A DNA stretch of 32,526 bases from Acidimicrobiales bacterium (GCA_020628065.1 JAHDFR010000045.1:1-32526); one strand, 5' to 3'. Counted from the first letter of the stretch, positions 1 through 9,839 are shown. The notes: generated from the letters alone by a model not told the origin. Translations and numbers: made by a program.

Positions 1-50
1 GCGACCCTCACCTTGGCAAGGTGATGCTCTACCAGCTGAGCTACGTCCGC
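1..50 (-). tRNA. tRNA-Gly(GCC), 3' part cut off by window edge
   Basis: Reverse complement GCGGACGTAGCTCAGCTGGTAGAGCATCACCTTGCCAAGGTGAGGGTCGC: acceptor 5' strand, D-arm GCTC/GAGC, anticodon stem TCACC/GGTGA with loop TTGCCAA (anticodon GCC). Confidence 0.93.
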
Positions 51-160
51 ATGAGGGTATTTACTATATCGCGTACCTTGGTTCTCCGCGACGACAAAAC
101 ATCGGATTTACCTCTCACGGAACCTTGGTTGGAACACACCGCCGAACCGGTTGACGGCGT

Positions 161-415
161 CTACTCCGCCGACGGTCTCAGGTCGACGCGCAGGACCAAC
201 ACCCCTCCATCTTCCCAACTGACAGCGGCATCACCGATCATGGAAAAGTCGGTGAAATCCTCCTCTGCCTGGCGAATGAACATCTGACGTTCGTCTCCGC
301 CAACCGGAGGGAGATTTCGTTTCCTGACCGCAGCTGCCCGCTCCCGGAATCTGGCGATCATCTCTTCGGCATTAAAGCTGTTGCCCATTTGCTCGATCCT
401 AATCGCAGACGGCAA
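161..415 (-). CDS. conserved hypothetical protein (84 aa; alternative start at Met10)
   Basis: ORF; start overlaps the 3' end of the upstream minus-strand ORF (399..1097), consistent with translational coupling. Confidence 0.55.
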   Translation of the reverse strand: MPSAIRIEQMGNSFNAEEMIARFRERAAAVRKRNLPPVGGDERQMFIRQAEEDFTDFSMIGDAAVSWEDGGVLVLRVDLRPSAE

Positions 416-1097
416 CGGAAGGCGCAGCGTCGCTCGCGCCGGCGACGTCCTCCATGGTCTCCACGCCTGAGGGCTCGGGGGTCAAGTCGTCCCAGCCCAT
501 CGCCCCCAGTACGGCTTGCGCCAAGTGATCCCATTGGGCGTCGGTCAAGTTGAGTTCACCGGTCTTGGCGGCGTCATCCAACACCGACTGGTTGACGGGC
601 AAATCCGGCCCGACAGCGACCACCTCGCCGCCGGGCGCAAACTCACCCACCGGCGGGTCGGTGACGTCATGATCTGCCACCGCAGGCACCGGTGGCGGTC
701 GGCGAACAGGCGGCGGAACACGACGAGCCGTAGCCGACGCCTTGGGGTCAACCGGCTCGGATCGGGAAACAGGGCCGATAGGCGCAGACGGACACTCTTC
801 GACAAACGAAACGGCGGGCATCTGCCCGGTGACGGCTGGAGCTCGGACCGACTTATCGGTCAATACCGACCGACCGGCCGGCCTGGATATTGACACTGAA
901 CCCGATACTGATACAGGTTCGGTCTTCTGCAGCTTCGATGAGGCCGCCTTCGTCTCGACATGCCGACGAGGGTCGGTAAAACGCCAATACCAGATCGTCA
1001 GACCGGTCAGGCAGGCGGCCACAGCCAACAACAGGACCACGATGGTCTGTACGGCTTGGCCGGACTGGTCGTTGGCGGCGGCGACCAACAGCTCCAC
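399..1097 (-). CDS. hypothetical protein with one N-terminal transmembrane helix and Pro/Val-rich low-complexity region
   Basis: TIVVLLLAVAACLTGLTIWYW near N-terminus; co-directional with neighbours; the antisense ORFs lack domain-like sequence. Confidence 0.6.
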   Translation of the reverse strand: MELLVAAANDQSGQAVQTIVVLLLAVAACLTGLTIWYWRFTDPRRHVETKAASSKLQKTEPVSVSGSVSISRPAGRSVLTDKSVRAPAVTGQMPAVSFVEECPSAPIGPVSRSEPVDPKASATARRVPPPVRRPPPVPAVADHDVTDPPVGEFAPGGEVVAVGPDLPVNQSVLDDAAKTGELNLTDAQWDHLAQAVLGAMGWDDLTPEPSGVETMEDVAGASDAAPSVAVCD

Positions 1098-1193
1098 GCA
1101 CTTAACCTAGCAGGCCGTCGCCTTCTTCAGCCTGAGAAAGGCCAAGCTGTTGACCCTTGCCCATATGCGGCGACGGCTGTCGACGCTCGACGA

Positions 1194-1976
1194 TCAGTGC
1201 TGATGGACCGGGCAGGAGTATGTAGTGCGGCCTCCCACGGTTCGCCGGTCAAGCTCGGCGCCGTCATCCGGGCATCTGCCATCACGGTGTCGTTCGCTTT
1301 GGAGCCTGCCCATATGTGACCCGCCTTTGGCCAAGAATTCTTTGACGACCGACCGCAACCGGCGATGAAGGCGGCGTTCCTCGTCAGCGGTCAGAGCACC
1401 CGCCTGCCGAGCCGGATCGATGCCCGCCCTCCACAACGTCTCATCAGCAATGAGATTACCGACCCCGGCCACTCGCTTCTGGTCCAGCAATCTCGCCTTG
1501 ATCGCCACCGATCCGACGAACACAGTCGACCTGAGTTGGGCCAGCGTCACCGAGAACACGTCACTACCAAGACGTGATTCGTCGGGGTCGAGCTCGATCC
1601 CTCCCAAACGGCGAGGGTCGCGAACAACCATGTCGCCGCCGTCTGCAAACAACAACTTAAACCGGTCCCACGCAGGGTCGTTGCGCTGCGACGAGTACTC
1701 CAGATAGTCGATGGCCGCTTCCTCACCGACAATCAGCCGACCGGTCATCCCGAACCGAACCCCAAGACGGTGACCGGATGAAAAGTCAAGCAGCATCAGC
1801 TTGCCTACTCGCCGGGTTTGGGTCACCTTCTCCCCCGCCACAGCGGCGGTCAGCTCCTCGGCCGTGGTGTCACCTTTAAGGAACCAGCTGTCCGGGGCCT
1901 CGACAGACTCCACCGTCAAACCGACCGTCCGGTCCGCCAGCTGCCGGTACATCTCGACCTCCACGCCTTCAGGCAT
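1194..1976 (-). CDS. Fpg/Nei-family DNA glycosylase/AP lyase
   Basis: MPEGVEVE N-terminus (catalytic Pro2/Glu3), conserved RVGKLMLLD, LLDQKRVAGVGNLIADETLWRAGIDP (H2TH), C-terminal GGRTTYSCPVHQ zinc-finger-like tail. Confidence 0.9.
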   Translation of the reverse strand: MPEGVEVEMYRQLADRTVGLTVESVEAPDSWFLKGDTTAEELTAAVAGEKVTQTRRVGKLMLLDFSSGHRLGVRFGMTGRLIVGEEAAIDYLEYSSQRNDPAWDRFKLLFADGGDMVVRDPRRLGGIELDPDESRLGSDVFSVTLAQLRSTVFVGSVAIKARLLDQKRVAGVGNLIADETLWRAGIDPARQAGALTADEERRLHRRLRSVVKEFLAKGGSHMGRLQSERHRDGRCPDDGAELDRRTVGGRTTYSCPVHQH

Positions 1977-1996
1977 GGCGACCTGCTCCAGGCGTC

Positions 1997-3196
1997 TTAG
2001 CGATCACTCTTGAACTGGTCCTCCAGAAACTGGCCCAGCAGCGGATCGAGCTGGTCGAACTCAATCAGGAACCCGTCATGCCCATGGTCGGAGTTGACCA
2101 CGGCGAAGTCGAATGGGACGTCGGCCGCTGCCAGGTCCCGACAAAGTTCCTCTTGTTGTCGCGGGTGATACAGCTGATCGCTGTCCACCGAGACAACCAA
2201 TCCCTGACCTCGGATTCTTGAAAGAGCGGAAACGATTCCACCGCGGCCCCTACCGACATCATGAAGATCCATGGCCTTGTTCAACAGCAGGTAGCTGTTG
2301 GCGTCAAAGCGCCGGGCGAGTTTCTGCCCGTGGTGGTCGAGGTAGCTCTCGACTTGGAACCGGTCCCACAGTCGAAACGAGTCCATCCGGTCGAGAGCTG
2401 CCCGGCCAAATCGATCCGACATCGACTGATCGCTCCGGTAGTGGACCTGAGCGATGCGACGAGCCAGCATCAAACCTTCATGAGGTCCCTCTCCATCAGC
2501 TGCGTCATAGTACTGACCGTCGTTCCATTTCGGATCCAAGGTGATGGCCAACCGCCCGACCTGTGACCAACCGATTTGCATCGGGCTGGCCTCAGCCGTC
2601 GATGCGATGGAAGCGAAGGACCGCACCCGCTCCGGAAACATGATGGCCCACTCCAGGACCTGCATTCCCCCCATTGAGCCGCCCACGACCGACAGCCATC
2701 GGAAGATTCCGAGATGGTCGGCCACACAAGCCTGGGTCCTCACCATGTCTCTAATGGAAACCACCGGGAACCGCGACCCGTAGGGGCGGCCGTCGTCCGG
2801 ATGGATGCTGGCCGGTCCGGTCGTGCCCTGACATCCCCCCAGAACGTTGACACAAACAATGAAGTACTTGTCGGTATTCAGCGCCTTGCCCGGGCCGATG
2901 AGATCGTCCCACCAACCATCGGTTGGCTGCCCGGGGCCGGACGGACCGGCGGCGTGGGCGTCACCGGTGAGGGCATGACACACAAGGACCGCATTTCCGG
3001 CATCGGCGTCCAGCTCACCCCAGGTTTCGAAGGCGACCTCGACCTCGGACAGCATGCCGCCGCCTTCAAGGGCGAACTGCCTCGACTCGACGCAGGTCTG
3101 CACGAACTGCCGGTCGGCCACCGGGTTTCCCGGCCGCCACGCTCCAGTAGCCGGAATATCCAACCCCGGACCCTCTGGACGATGAAGAGGATGCAC
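1997..3196 (-). CDS. metX: homoserine O-acetyltransferase (MetX)
   Basis: VAFETWGELDADAGNAVLVCHALTGDAHAAG, LGGCQGTTGPASI, nucleophile elbow GGSMGGMQVLEW. Confidence 0.93.
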   Translation of the reverse strand: MHPLHRPEGPGLDIPATGAWRPGNPVADRQFVQTCVESRQFALEGGGMLSEVEVAFETWGELDADAGNAVLVCHALTGDAHAAGPSGPGQPTDGWWDDLIGPGKALNTDKYFIVCVNVLGGCQGTTGPASIHPDDGRPYGSRFPVVSIRDMVRTQACVADHLGIFRWLSVVGGSMGGMQVLEWAIMFPERVRSFASIASTAEASPMQIGWSQVGRLAITLDPKWNDGQYYDAADGEGPHEGLMLARRIAQVHYRSDQSMSDRFGRAALDRMDSFRLWDRFQVESYLDHHGQKLARRFDANSYLLLNKAMDLHDVGRGRGGIVSALSRIRGQGLVVSVDSDQLYHPRQQEELCRDLAAADVPFDFAVVNSDHGHDGFLIEFDQLDPLLGQFLEDQFKSDR

Positions 3197-3235
3197 TCTT
3201 CAAGCCTAGTGCGGTCCGAGGAACTCCGATCCTGA

Positions 3236-5104
3236 TTAGTTCGCCGACCGTTCGGTCACCGGCCGCCAGCTCTTCTTTGCCCGGCTGACCCACCAGTCGA
3301 ACACAGATTCATCAGCCCCATAGGCGGCCGTCATGACCCGGCCCACCTCCACTGCAGTAGTCCAGCCAGCCTGCACGTCCCCGCCCAAAGCGGGCAGATC
3401 TGCTTCCTGCAGCAATGCGGCCGCCCTGTACCAGGCTCGTCGATTCTGCGGCAGAGGAAGATCCCCGACATCACGAGCCGCCAGCTTCAGCGCATCAACC
3501 GACATCGCCGTGCCGAACGTGCGCTGCCAGGACAGAGCCACAACCGGCGGGGCCAACAAAACGGCGGCCACCAGGTGGAGATCATCCGGGCGACATAGCA
3601 CCGAAAGCAGCGGAGTCAACGGCACCAACCGACCATTGGTGTCGATAACCGGCTCTAGAACCTTCGACTGAGTTGCCAGCACAATCTTGGGCTGCAGCTG
3701 ATTCTCAGTCCACCGCCGGACCTTGTCATCAAGGTCGTCGAGGTCCACTACGGGCCTGCTCCAACGCTGGCCGGCCAGTCGTATCTGTTCGGCCCCCCAG
3801 GTGGTGACCAGCGGCTCAACCGAACCGACGGTCACAAGCTTGAGGCCGGGGCGGCCGGCGGACGTCTCCTCCCGAGCGGCCTTGGTCAATCCGTAGTATT
3901 CATCGCGAAAGCCCGCCGTGGCCGTCACCAACGACTCGAGCCGATCAGCTGGTTTCCGCATACCGACCGGCAAAACCGGAGAACCCAGGGCAGTCGCTGC
4001 CAGTTCGGACCATGACTTAAGCGATTTGCCGGCGGCCCCATCGCACCCGATCTGTGTTCCAGAGCCTTCACCGACGGCTCTAGCCGTAGTCACAACCTGT
4101 TCGCGGCTCTCGCCGCCATCGGACTCCAGGCGGACGGGACAATCATGCCCTTCCCCGATCTTCAATACCGGGGCGCACACCCGGGTGCCGGCATCGAATA
4201 CAGCTCGCCGAGTGACCCACATAGCCACCAAAGACGCTCGCTCGTCGACCAGCGCACGCAGTTGACGGCCATCACGGCCGGCCAGAACCGACTGCGGCTG
4301 CACGAGAGCGACAACTGACCCAGGATGACAAGCCACAACCGACCGATGCAGGTGTAGTGACGCCAGATCGGCGTAGGGTCCTAGATCTTCGGAGTGAACA
4401 CGGCGATACACCTCGGCGGCCGGAGCAACTGCACCCAACTTCAGCGGGGATGCAAAAGGGGGGTTTCCCAGCACACACCGCCGACCGGGCCACGACTCGT
4501 CGAGGTGACTGAGAGAGTCGGCCTGAGTGATACGGGCAGCAGCTAAATCAGACGCCTCGCCGACATCAACACCTCGGCTCACGGCCCACAGAGTCACAGC
4601 CGCACGGGCGGCCCGAATTGCCCCGGCATCGACATCATGACCGGCGAGGAGACCAACGACGGTGGCAGGGTCCAGATCCTGGGCCAGCCGATCGGCTGCC
4701 GCCAGGAGAAATCCTCCCCCACCACAGCACGGGTCCACAGTGAACATCGGCTCACTAGCGGCATCCAGTGTCAGGTTGGCCAAACGCCGGGCCACTGGCC
4801 GAGGGGTGTACCAGGCGCCACGCCGTCGACGTTCACGGCCTGACACGGCATGTTCGTGAACCTCGCCAATCAGCCACGAGTCGGACCAGCCGTTCTCAGG
4901 AGGCTCAACCTGGTCGATCGCATCGATGGCCGATGGAGCCACTGAGCCGCCAATAGCCCTGTCGATCTCGGCTTGCGAGAGGCCGAACTCTCTGGCGATT
5001 CGGCCCGCCACCGCAACTACCGGTGACTCAAATCGATGTGCGATGGTTTTTGCCCACCGCCGGCCGGTTGTCGATCGAGCGACTACTCGCTCGACGGATC
5101 CCAT
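3236..5104 (-). CDS. N6-adenine DNA methyltransferase, Eco57I/TaqI-like class, no adjacent restriction gene
   Basis: AdoMet motif DPCCGGGGFLLAAADRL, catalytic motif VLGNPPFASPL, RRGAWYTPRPVARRLANL, and a C-terminal region resembling a target-recognition domain. Confidence 0.85.
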   Translation of the reverse strand: MGSVERVVARSTTGRRWAKTIAHRFESPVVAVAGRIAREFGLSQAEIDRAIGGSVAPSAIDAIDQVEPPENGWSDSWLIGEVHEHAVSGRERRRRGAWYTPRPVARRLANLTLDAASEPMFTVDPCCGGGGFLLAAADRLAQDLDPATVVGLLAGHDVDAGAIRAARAAVTLWAVSRGVDVGEASDLAAARITQADSLSHLDESWPGRRCVLGNPPFASPLKLGAVAPAAEVYRRVHSEDLGPYADLASLHLHRSVVACHPGSVVALVQPQSVLAGRDGRQLRALVDERASLVAMWVTRRAVFDAGTRVCAPVLKIGEGHDCPVRLESDGGESREQVVTTARAVGEGSGTQIGCDGAAGKSLKSWSELAATALGSPVLPVGMRKPADRLESLVTATAGFRDEYYGLTKAAREETSAGRPGLKLVTVGSVEPLVTTWGAEQIRLAGQRWSRPVVDLDDLDDKVRRWTENQLQPKIVLATQSKVLEPVIDTNGRLVPLTPLLSVLCRPDDLHLVAAVLLAPPVVALSWQRTFGTAMSVDALKLAARDVGDLPLPQNRRAWYRAAALLQEADLPALGGDVQAGWTTAVEVGRVMTAAYGADESVFDWWVSRAKKSWRPVTERSAN

Positions 5105-6243
5105 GCCGCTAGATCCTGCAAACGTTGGTCGTTGGAGAACATCTCCACCATTGGGATGTCCAAGGCCAACCTCTTCTGAAGCCGCTTGACTTCAAGCTCC
5201 TGGTTCCAGAGCACGAGGGTAACCGCCAAACCCGTGCCACCGGCCCGAGCCGTGCGGCCGGAACGGTGCAGGTAGGTCTTGTGGTCGTCCGGCGGATCGT
5301 AATGAACAACCACGTCAACATCATCGACGTGGATTCCCCGCGCCGCTACGTCGGTTGCGACGAGAACCTGAAGCTCGCCATCGGCAAATCGCTTCAAGGC
5401 CTTCTCACGGTAGCGCTGACGCAGATCGCCATGGATCGGCTCAGCCGCCACGTTGAGCTTCTGAAGATCCGAAGCCAAACGATCGCAGGCTCTCTTGGTG
5501 TTGCAGAAAACCATGGTGCGACCCGACGCATTGGCGATCGTGGCCACAACCTTGTTCCGATCCATGTCGTGGACGGTTACGAACCGGTGCCCCATCTGTT
5601 CGACAGTCACCTCGGCCGCCTCAACCTCATGGCGCACCGGATCGGTCTGGAACCGGCTCACCAGCGAGTCGACGGCACCGTCCAGCGTCGCCGAGAACAA
5701 CAGCGTTTGGTGGTCACCCTCAATCCGACGGAGAATCCACTCGACCTGAGGAAGGAAGCCCATGTCGGCCATCCGGTCGGCCTCATCGATGACGACGTAC
5801 TGCACCGAGCTAACAGATACCGCTTTACGTTCGAGTAGATCGATCATTCGTCCCGGCGTGGCCACAATCAGCTCAACGCCATTCTTGAGACGACGGATCT
5901 GCTTGTCCATGTCTGCCCCGCCGTACACGGCGAGAGCCTGAAGAGACTTCTTCTTGGCCATGGGCTCAAGCTCTTTGAGAACCTGGTTGGCCAATTCACG
6001 AGTAGGGACAAGGATCAGGGCGCGTACCGTCCCGCGGTCCCCGTCGGCGAGGCATTGAACCGTGGGAATCCCGAAAGCCAAGGTCTTTCCGGACCCGGTC
6101 TTGGCTTTTCCACAGACATCCCGGCCGGCAAGGGCGTCGGCGATGGTCAGCTCCTGGATGGGAAAGGCGTCGTTGATACCTCCGTCAGCCAGAACAGAAA
6201 CCAGTTCGGGGTCTACACCCAGGTCAGCGAATGATGTCGTCAT
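5083..6243 (-). CDS. DEAD-box RNA helicase
   Basis: Motif I AKTGSGKT, PTRELA, TPGR, VIDEADRMADMGF, SAT, HGDLRQRYREKAL, ATDVAARGIHVDDVDVVVHYDPP, HRSGRTARAG; 3' end overlaps methyltransferase start by 22 nt. Confidence 0.95.
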   Translation of the reverse strand: MTTSFADLGVDPELVSVLADGGINDAFPIQELTIADALAGRDVCGKAKTGSGKTLAFGIPTVQCLADGDRGTVRALILVPTRELANQVLKELEPMAKKKSLQALAVYGGADMDKQIRRLKNGVELIVATPGRMIDLLERKAVSVSSVQYVVIDEADRMADMGFLPQVEWILRRIEGDHQTLLFSATLDGAVDSLVSRFQTDPVRHEVEAAEVTVEQMGHRFVTVHDMDRNKVVATIANASGRTMVFCNTKRACDRLASDLQKLNVAAEPIHGDLRQRYREKALKRFADGELQVLVATDVAARGIHVDDVDVVVHYDPPDDHKTYLHRSGRTARAGGTGLAVTLVLWNQELEVKRLQKRLALDIPMVEMFSNDQRLQDLAAWDPSSE

Positions 6244-6429
6244 TAAGTAAGTCGATACGTAAGGGTTGGTGCGGGTGTGTCGCTCTCGTCAAGAACAGAC
6301 GTGCGATACGTGCCCGGTCGGCAACCGGCCCATGAATTGGAGCTATCGGTCACATCGAGCCTAGCCAAGCCAGGTGGTTTATCACATAAATGGCTAAAAC
6401 ATCGCACAAACGACAACTGTCGATTGACC

Positions 6430-7329
6430 ATGGTCGAAGCAGCGTTAAGCGATACGGTGCGACAGGTGAAGGCGTTCGAGCAGTTGGCCTACTGGGCACC
6501 CGACAACGTCGCAGCCGCAGTGGTTGTCGATCCGGATACACCATCGACACCCGGTACACCGTTGACACACGGACAACCAAACCACCGCTTCCACCTGGCA
6601 TCGGTCACGAAGCCACTGTTTGCGTACGCCATTCTCATCGCCTTCGAGGAAGGCAGCTTGCATCTCGAACAGGAAGTCGCCGTCGACGGTGTGGCTGGTG
6701 GCGTCACCGTGGCACATCTGTTGTCGCACAGCTCAGGCCTTCCACCCGAAGCCCCACGTGATTCGGACTCTGCGATGGCATTCGCCCCCGTCGAGAGTCG
6801 AAGAATCTACTCCAACTACGGGTTTGATCTATTGGGGACTGCTCTCAGCCAAGCCACCGGTATCTCGGCCGCCGACTACCTGCACGAAGCGGTGGCCCTC
6901 CCGTTGGGCATGCCCGAAACCCGGTTGGAAGGCTCGCCGGCGCACGGCGCCCACTCCACCATCGCCGACATGTCACGGTTCATCATCGAACTTCTCCGAC
7001 CAACGCTCATCAGTGGGGAGACAATGGAGTTGGCGACCCAACCGTTCCTGGCCGGCATCGCAGGCGTACTGCCGGGCTACGGCCGACAAGACCCGAACCC
7101 GTGGGGCCTCGGGTTCGAGATCAGGGGCGAGAAGTCGCCCCACTGGACCGGCCTTCAAAACTCCCAGGCGACGTTCGGGCACTTCGGTCGCTCGGGGACC
7201 TTCATTTGGGTAGACCCGGCGAGCAATGTCGCCTGCGCTGTACTGACCGACAAGGACTTTGGGCCTTGGGCTGCCCAAGCCTGGCCCGAATTCAGCGACA
7301 TGGTATTGGCCGAACTCGCCAGCACCTGA
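6430..7329 (+). CDS. serine hydrolase, beta-lactamase/penicillin-binding-protein (class C-like) family
   Basis: ASVTKPL (SxxK), YSNYGFDLLG (YxN), AHLLSHSSGLP; start chosen at ATG 6430 rather than ORF-track 6277 because the extension is not domain-like. Confidence 0.85.
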   Translation: MVEAALSDTVRQVKAFEQLAYWAPDNVAAAVVVDPDTPSTPGTPLTHGQPNHRFHLASVTKPLFAYAILIAFEEGSLHLEQEVAVDGVAGGVTVAHLLSHSSGLPPEAPRDSDSAMAFAPVESRRIYSNYGFDLLGTALSQATGISAADYLHEAVALPLGMPETRLEGSPAHGAHSTIADMSRFIIELLRPTLISGETMELATQPFLAGIAGVLPGYGRQDPNPWGLGFEIRGEKSPHWTGLQNSQATFGHFGRSGTFIWVDPASNVACAVLTDKDFGPWAAQAWPEFSDMVLAELAST

Positions 7330-7500
7330 CAACGAGGGACGGCAAACCGGTCGATCCGGTCCAAGCGTCCCCGACCTGCCGCCTGTGATCTGCAAAACGA
7401 TTGCCGACGACGTTAACAGTCGACAAAGAAACACCGATCGGACGAACAAGACGGTGCAGTGCTCCGTCCACGGCAAAGGCTCCCGCTAGATTGGATCATC

Positions 7501-8883
7501 GTGAACGCCACCGTCAGCTCACCCAACTCCGATGACTCCACAAACAACCTTGATGGACGGGACACCGTCTCCGCCTGGGTTGTTGAACCGGCTGGACCGC
7601 TGGTCGGCGACGTGGCCGTGCGGGGCTCAAAGAACGCCGTCACCAAGCATCTCGTCGCTGCGCTCCTGGGCGATACACCATCGGTCATCCGCAACTGCCC
7701 CGACATCGGCGATGTGGCCATTACCGTGTCCATGCTGGAAGCGCTCGGGTGCACAGTCGAACGAACCAACGGTGACGCCACCGTAGATGCTCGGAGCCTC
7801 AGCAGTAGCCGGGTGCCGTTGACGTTCAGCGGCATGAACCGCATACCAATCTTGATGGTCGGCCCCTTGCTCCACTCAGTAGGCGAGGCTTTTGTTCCCC
7901 TGGTGGGCGGCGACGACATAGGATCCCGTCCGGTCAACTTCCACGTGGACGCCCTTCGAAAGATGGGGGCCGAGATCGAGGTCACCAGCGAGGGCCTCGA
8001 GGCCAAAGCCGGCCGTCTCCAGGGAGCCCACATCGAACTTCCCTACCCGTCGGTCGGCGCCACCGAGACTGTTCTGATGTCGGCGGTCAAGGCCGAAGGT
8101 CGCACGGTGCTCGACGGAGGAGCCCTAGAGCCTGAGGTCATCGAACTGGCCCTGTTCCTGCAACGGATGGGTGCACATATCGAGATGCATCCCAACCGGC
8201 GCTACATCATCGACGGAGTACCTTCTCTGGCCGGGGCGGAGCAACGGCTCCAGGGCGATCGAATCGAAACGTTCTCTTACCTTGTGGCCGGTCTGATCAC
8301 CGGTGGCCAGGTGACCGTCCACGGTTGCGGGCAGGATCGTATGGTGACCGCAATCTCAACGCTGTCCCGAATGGGTGCCGTGTTCGAGATCGGCGACAAC
8401 TCGGTTTCCGCCAGGGCGCAACACCTCACTGCAGCCGCAGTAGAGACCGATACCCACCCGGGGTTCATGACTGACTGGCAGTCACCAATGGTGGCCCTGT
8501 TCACTCAGTGTGACGGGCTGTCAGTCATGCATGAGACGGTCTACGAAAACCGATTCACCTATGTACCGGCCCTCAACAAGATGGGGGCGCAGATCCAGCC
8601 GTACAACACTCCCCTGGGTTCCATTGAGGGGCGTTTCGTCGGTTCACCGACACCATGTTCGGTTGTTGTTCGCGGCAAGACGGCGCTGCAAGGTGAGGAG
8701 GTGGTCGTACCCGATATCCGAGGCGGCTTCGCCTACGTTCTGGCCGCCGCTGCCGCCGAGGGCATGACCACTATCGTCGACACCCATCATCTGGACCGGG
8801 GTTACAACACTCCCATCGAGAACTTTCAACAGCTCGGGCTCGATATCAAGCGCACCAGTATCCCGGCGCCCGCCGAGTCGTAA
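7501..8883 (+). CDS. murA: UDP-N-acetylglucosamine 1-carboxyvinyltransferase (MurA) with Asp at the active-site Cys position
   Basis: GSKNAVTKHLVAALLG, VGPLLHSVGEAFVPLVGGDDIGSRPVNFHVDALRKMGAEI, PDIRGGFAYVLAAAAAEG; GTG 7501 is the likely start (ORF track begins 7459). Confidence 0.92.
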   Translation: MNATVSSPNSDDSTNNLDGRDTVSAWVVEPAGPLVGDVAVRGSKNAVTKHLVAALLGDTPSVIRNCPDIGDVAITVSMLEALGCTVERTNGDATVDARSLSSSRVPLTFSGMNRIPILMVGPLLHSVGEAFVPLVGGDDIGSRPVNFHVDALRKMGAEIEVTSEGLEAKAGRLQGAHIELPYPSVGATETVLMSAVKAEGRTVLDGGALEPEVIELALFLQRMGAHIEMHPNRRYIIDGVPSLAGAEQRLQGDRIETFSYLVAGLITGGQVTVHGCGQDRMVTAISTLSRMGAVFEIGDNSVSARAQHLTAAAVETDTHPGFMTDWQSPMVALFTQCDGLSVMHETVYENRFTYVPALNKMGAQIQPYNTPLGSIEGRFVGSPTPCSVVVRGKTALQGEEVVVPDIRGGFAYVLAAAAAEGMTTIVDTHHLDRGYNTPIENFQQLGLDIKRTSIPAPAES

Positions 8884-8891
8884 GCGCCGAA

Positions 8892-8913
8892 GTCCCGGGT
8901 CTCACACCCGGAC
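8892..8913. terminator. putative bidirectional stem-loop terminator between convergent murA and lgt
   Basis: CCGGGT-ctcac-ACCCGG perfect 6-bp stem in the 37-nt convergent intergenic gap. Confidence 0.45.
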
Positions 8914-8920
8914 AACACAG

Positions 8921-9763
8921 TCAGCCGGCAGCAGGTTTGACCTTGGGCCCGTCGTTGGCAACCCCATCGTCGGCCCAGAACGAAGGCTTGGCGTTGCGGT
9001 AGGCAAACAGCAGTGCCAAAACCGAAAACAGGATGGCCGCCCCGCTCATCCAGTGATTCACGCGAATACCCAGAATCTCGGTGGCGGCATCAATCCTCAC
9101 CGATTCAACCAGGAAACGGCCGATTCCGTAACCGGCCACATAGAGCGGCAGGATCATCCCACGCTTGAGCACTCCGCGCCGGTCTATCCACACCAGAAAG
9201 CCGAACAGGAGCAGGTTCCAGGTCGCCTCGTAGAGGAAAGCTGGATGGAAGGTGCGTTCATCTTCGAACGGAGCCGGCGGGTTGTCGATTTCCACCGCCC
9301 ACGGAAGATCTGACGGTCGTCCGAAAATTTCCTGATTGAACCAGTTACCGATGCGACCGATGGCCTGGGCCACCGGGATACCGGGAATGGCGGCATCAAA
9401 CATGTTGGGTAGATCGACAATTCCCCGCCGCTTAGCCACGAGGTAGCCAACACCGATACCTGCGATCAGGCCGCCGGGTATCCCCAGACCGCCTTTCCAG
9501 ATCTGAAGCCACTCACCAATCGGGCGCCAGTCGGTGATGACGTGATAGAGACGAGCCCCGACAATACCGGCCGGCACCGCCCACTTGGCCACCTCGTAGA
9601 CGTCCTCCGGATTCTCGCCCCGAGCCGCCCACCGCCGAGAGGCAATGTAGATGGCGGCGATAACACCGACACCAATACAAAGGCCATAGGCGTTGAATGT
9701 CAGTGGTCCAATCGAGATCGAGTTGGTACTAGGACTCGGAATCGATGCAATAAAGAAAGTCAC
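8921..9763 (-). CDS. lgt: prolipoprotein diacylglyceryl transferase
   Basis: GARLYHVITDW, IWKGGLGIPGGLIAG, AQAIGRIGNWFNQEIFG, HPAFLYEATWNL. Confidence 0.94.
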   Translation of the reverse strand: MTFFIASIPSPSTNSISIGPLTFNAYGLCIGVGVIAAIYIASRRWAARGENPEDVYEVAKWAVPAGIVGARLYHVITDWRPIGEWLQIWKGGLGIPGGLIAGIGVGYLVAKRRGIVDLPNMFDAAIPGIPVAQAIGRIGNWFNQEIFGRPSDLPWAVEIDNPPAPFEDERTFHPAFLYEATWNLLLFGFLVWIDRRGVLKRGMILPLYVAGYGIGRFLVESVRIDAATEILGIRVNHWMSGAAILFSVLALLFAYRNAKPSFWADDGVANDGPKVKPAAG

Positions 9764-9839
9764 TGATGCTCACCTGCTGGTCTTCGCCTGGTCCTGCCGT
9801 GGCGCTGTGACCGCCGGGGTGCCCCGGTGGCAGTAACGA

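Noticed and set aside
1114-1177. Inverted repeat GCCGTCGCC...GGCGACGGC between the hypothetical and glycosylase genes
   Set aside because: 46-nt loop and GC-rich arms; weak evidence for function in this high-GC context.
516-1319. Plus-strand ORFs opposite the hypothetical and glycosylase genes (516..893, 742..1110, 960..1319)
   Set aside because: Arg/Thr/Pro-rich high-GC shadow ORFs without domain-like sequence; the minus-strand frames are better supported.
3197-3235. Possible SAM riboswitch or leader upstream of metX
   Set aside because: Gap to the upstream methyltransferase gene is only about 40 nt, too short, and no conserved core was seen.
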